Shown: in pieces, positions 63,843-64,000 of the stretch
How the letters are laid out: the number at the start of each line of letters is the position of its first letter
Position numbering within the stretch: position 1 is the stretch's first letter
Source of the DNA: Halorubrum sp. Atlit-26R
GTDB lineage: Archaea; Halobacteriota; Halobacteria; Halobacteriales; Haloferacaceae
Reading direction: 5' to 3'
Assembly: GCF_003666015.1 (NCBI RefSeq)
Contig: NZ_QPLT01000017.1
Coordinates: 1-64,000, forward strand
Length of the DNA: 64,000 nt
Notes under the pieces: model-generated
Seen by the model: only the letters and a program-made list of their open reading frames with translations
What the model was told of the DNA's origin: nothing
Database searches by the model: none
Made by a program: the position numbers and the translations under genes

Positions 63843-64000
63843 ATCGCCATACAGCAGCGAGGTAGGCCGCTAAATCAAGGAGTTGAAGCGGGAGAATGCG
63901 GTTGTTCATGACGCAGATCTCCCGCTTCATCGGGGAAGTTGTCCCGGTTGCTCAAAGAGTTACTGGCGATGGAGGCGAATCCGCCGCCCCGGAAGGTGGC
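63832..64000 (+). mobile_element. IS5-family element, left end and transposase start
   Basis: Element DNA appears to begin near GGGGCTGTGTTGAATC (63832). ATG 63908 opens MTQISRFIGEVVPVAQRVTG, then GESAAPEGG, the N-terminus of a haloarchaeal IS5-type transposase. It runs off the window. A degraded cousin is at 32574. Confidence 0.75.
63908..64000 (+). CDS. IS5-family transposase, 5' part
   Basis: Thirty-one codons are visible (MTQISRFIGEVVPVAQRVTG, then GDGGESAAPEGG), with the conserved GESAAPEGG that precedes the DNA-binding and DDE domains. Truncated only by the window edge; whether the rest is intact cannot be seen. Confidence 0.75.
   Translation, partial: MTQISRFIGEVVPVAQRVTGDGGESAAPEGG

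Overview
This window is haloarchaeal DNA. Its proteins are strongly acidic, most coding regions are GC-rich, several genes start at or just behind a TATA-like box as in leaderless haloarchaeal transcripts, and Tat and lipobox signals are common. An Orc1/Cdc6 initiator gene sits beside an origin with G-tract origin recognition boxes. A HicBA pair, an ArdC-like protein and many insertion-sequence remnants lie nearby, so the window is probably part of a plasmid, megaplasmid or other secondary replicon.

Layout. 1-5.5 kb holds small plasmid-type genes: DUF6166-like, HTH, ArdC-like metallopeptidase, zinc ribbons, DUF6788-like and TRAM. 5.6-9.4 kb is the replication module: an origin-associated protein, four origin boxes, orc1/cdc6 and hicBA. 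A 42-bp inverted repeat occurs three times between 3.1 and 9.4 kb. 9.8-12 kb is a decay zone with a broken PD-(D/E)xK endonuclease gene and a fragment of a second origin-associated gene. 12.0-30.2 kb is a complete type I-B CRISPR-Cas locus in the order cas6-cas8b-cas7-cas5-cas3-cas4-cas1-cas2, followed by a leader and an array of about 132 near-identical 30-bp repeats plus degenerate terminal repeats.

30.3-43.3 kb is accessory DNA: a membrane HExxH protein with a pilin-like secreted partner, a serine recombinase, a CPBP protease, an intact IS1341-type TnpB element, a LURP-one-like protein, a truncated P450, winged-helix regulators (one apparently fused to an IS5 transposase N-terminus) and a SolA-like oxidase. 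43.8-50.4 kb carries two modules in which a membrane-anchored winged-helix protein is divergent from an exported protein, plus a serpin lipoprotein. 52-57.8 kb is signalling: two histidine kinases, a Bat-like activator, a winged helix, and a response regulator cut short by TnpB fragments. 58-64 kb has AIM24, membrane proteins, a nonsense-mutated TnpB, an ArsR-like regulator, a creatininase-family gene between inverted IS-type ends, and an IS5 element running off the edge.

The CRISPR locus looks functional: genes overlap or abut, motifs are intact, and the leader-proximal repeats are uniform. The most novel-looking signals are the three 42-bp inverted repeats around the origin, the duplicated membrane-regulator/exported-protein module with shared palindromic upstream motifs, and the IS-derived start of a winged-helix gene.
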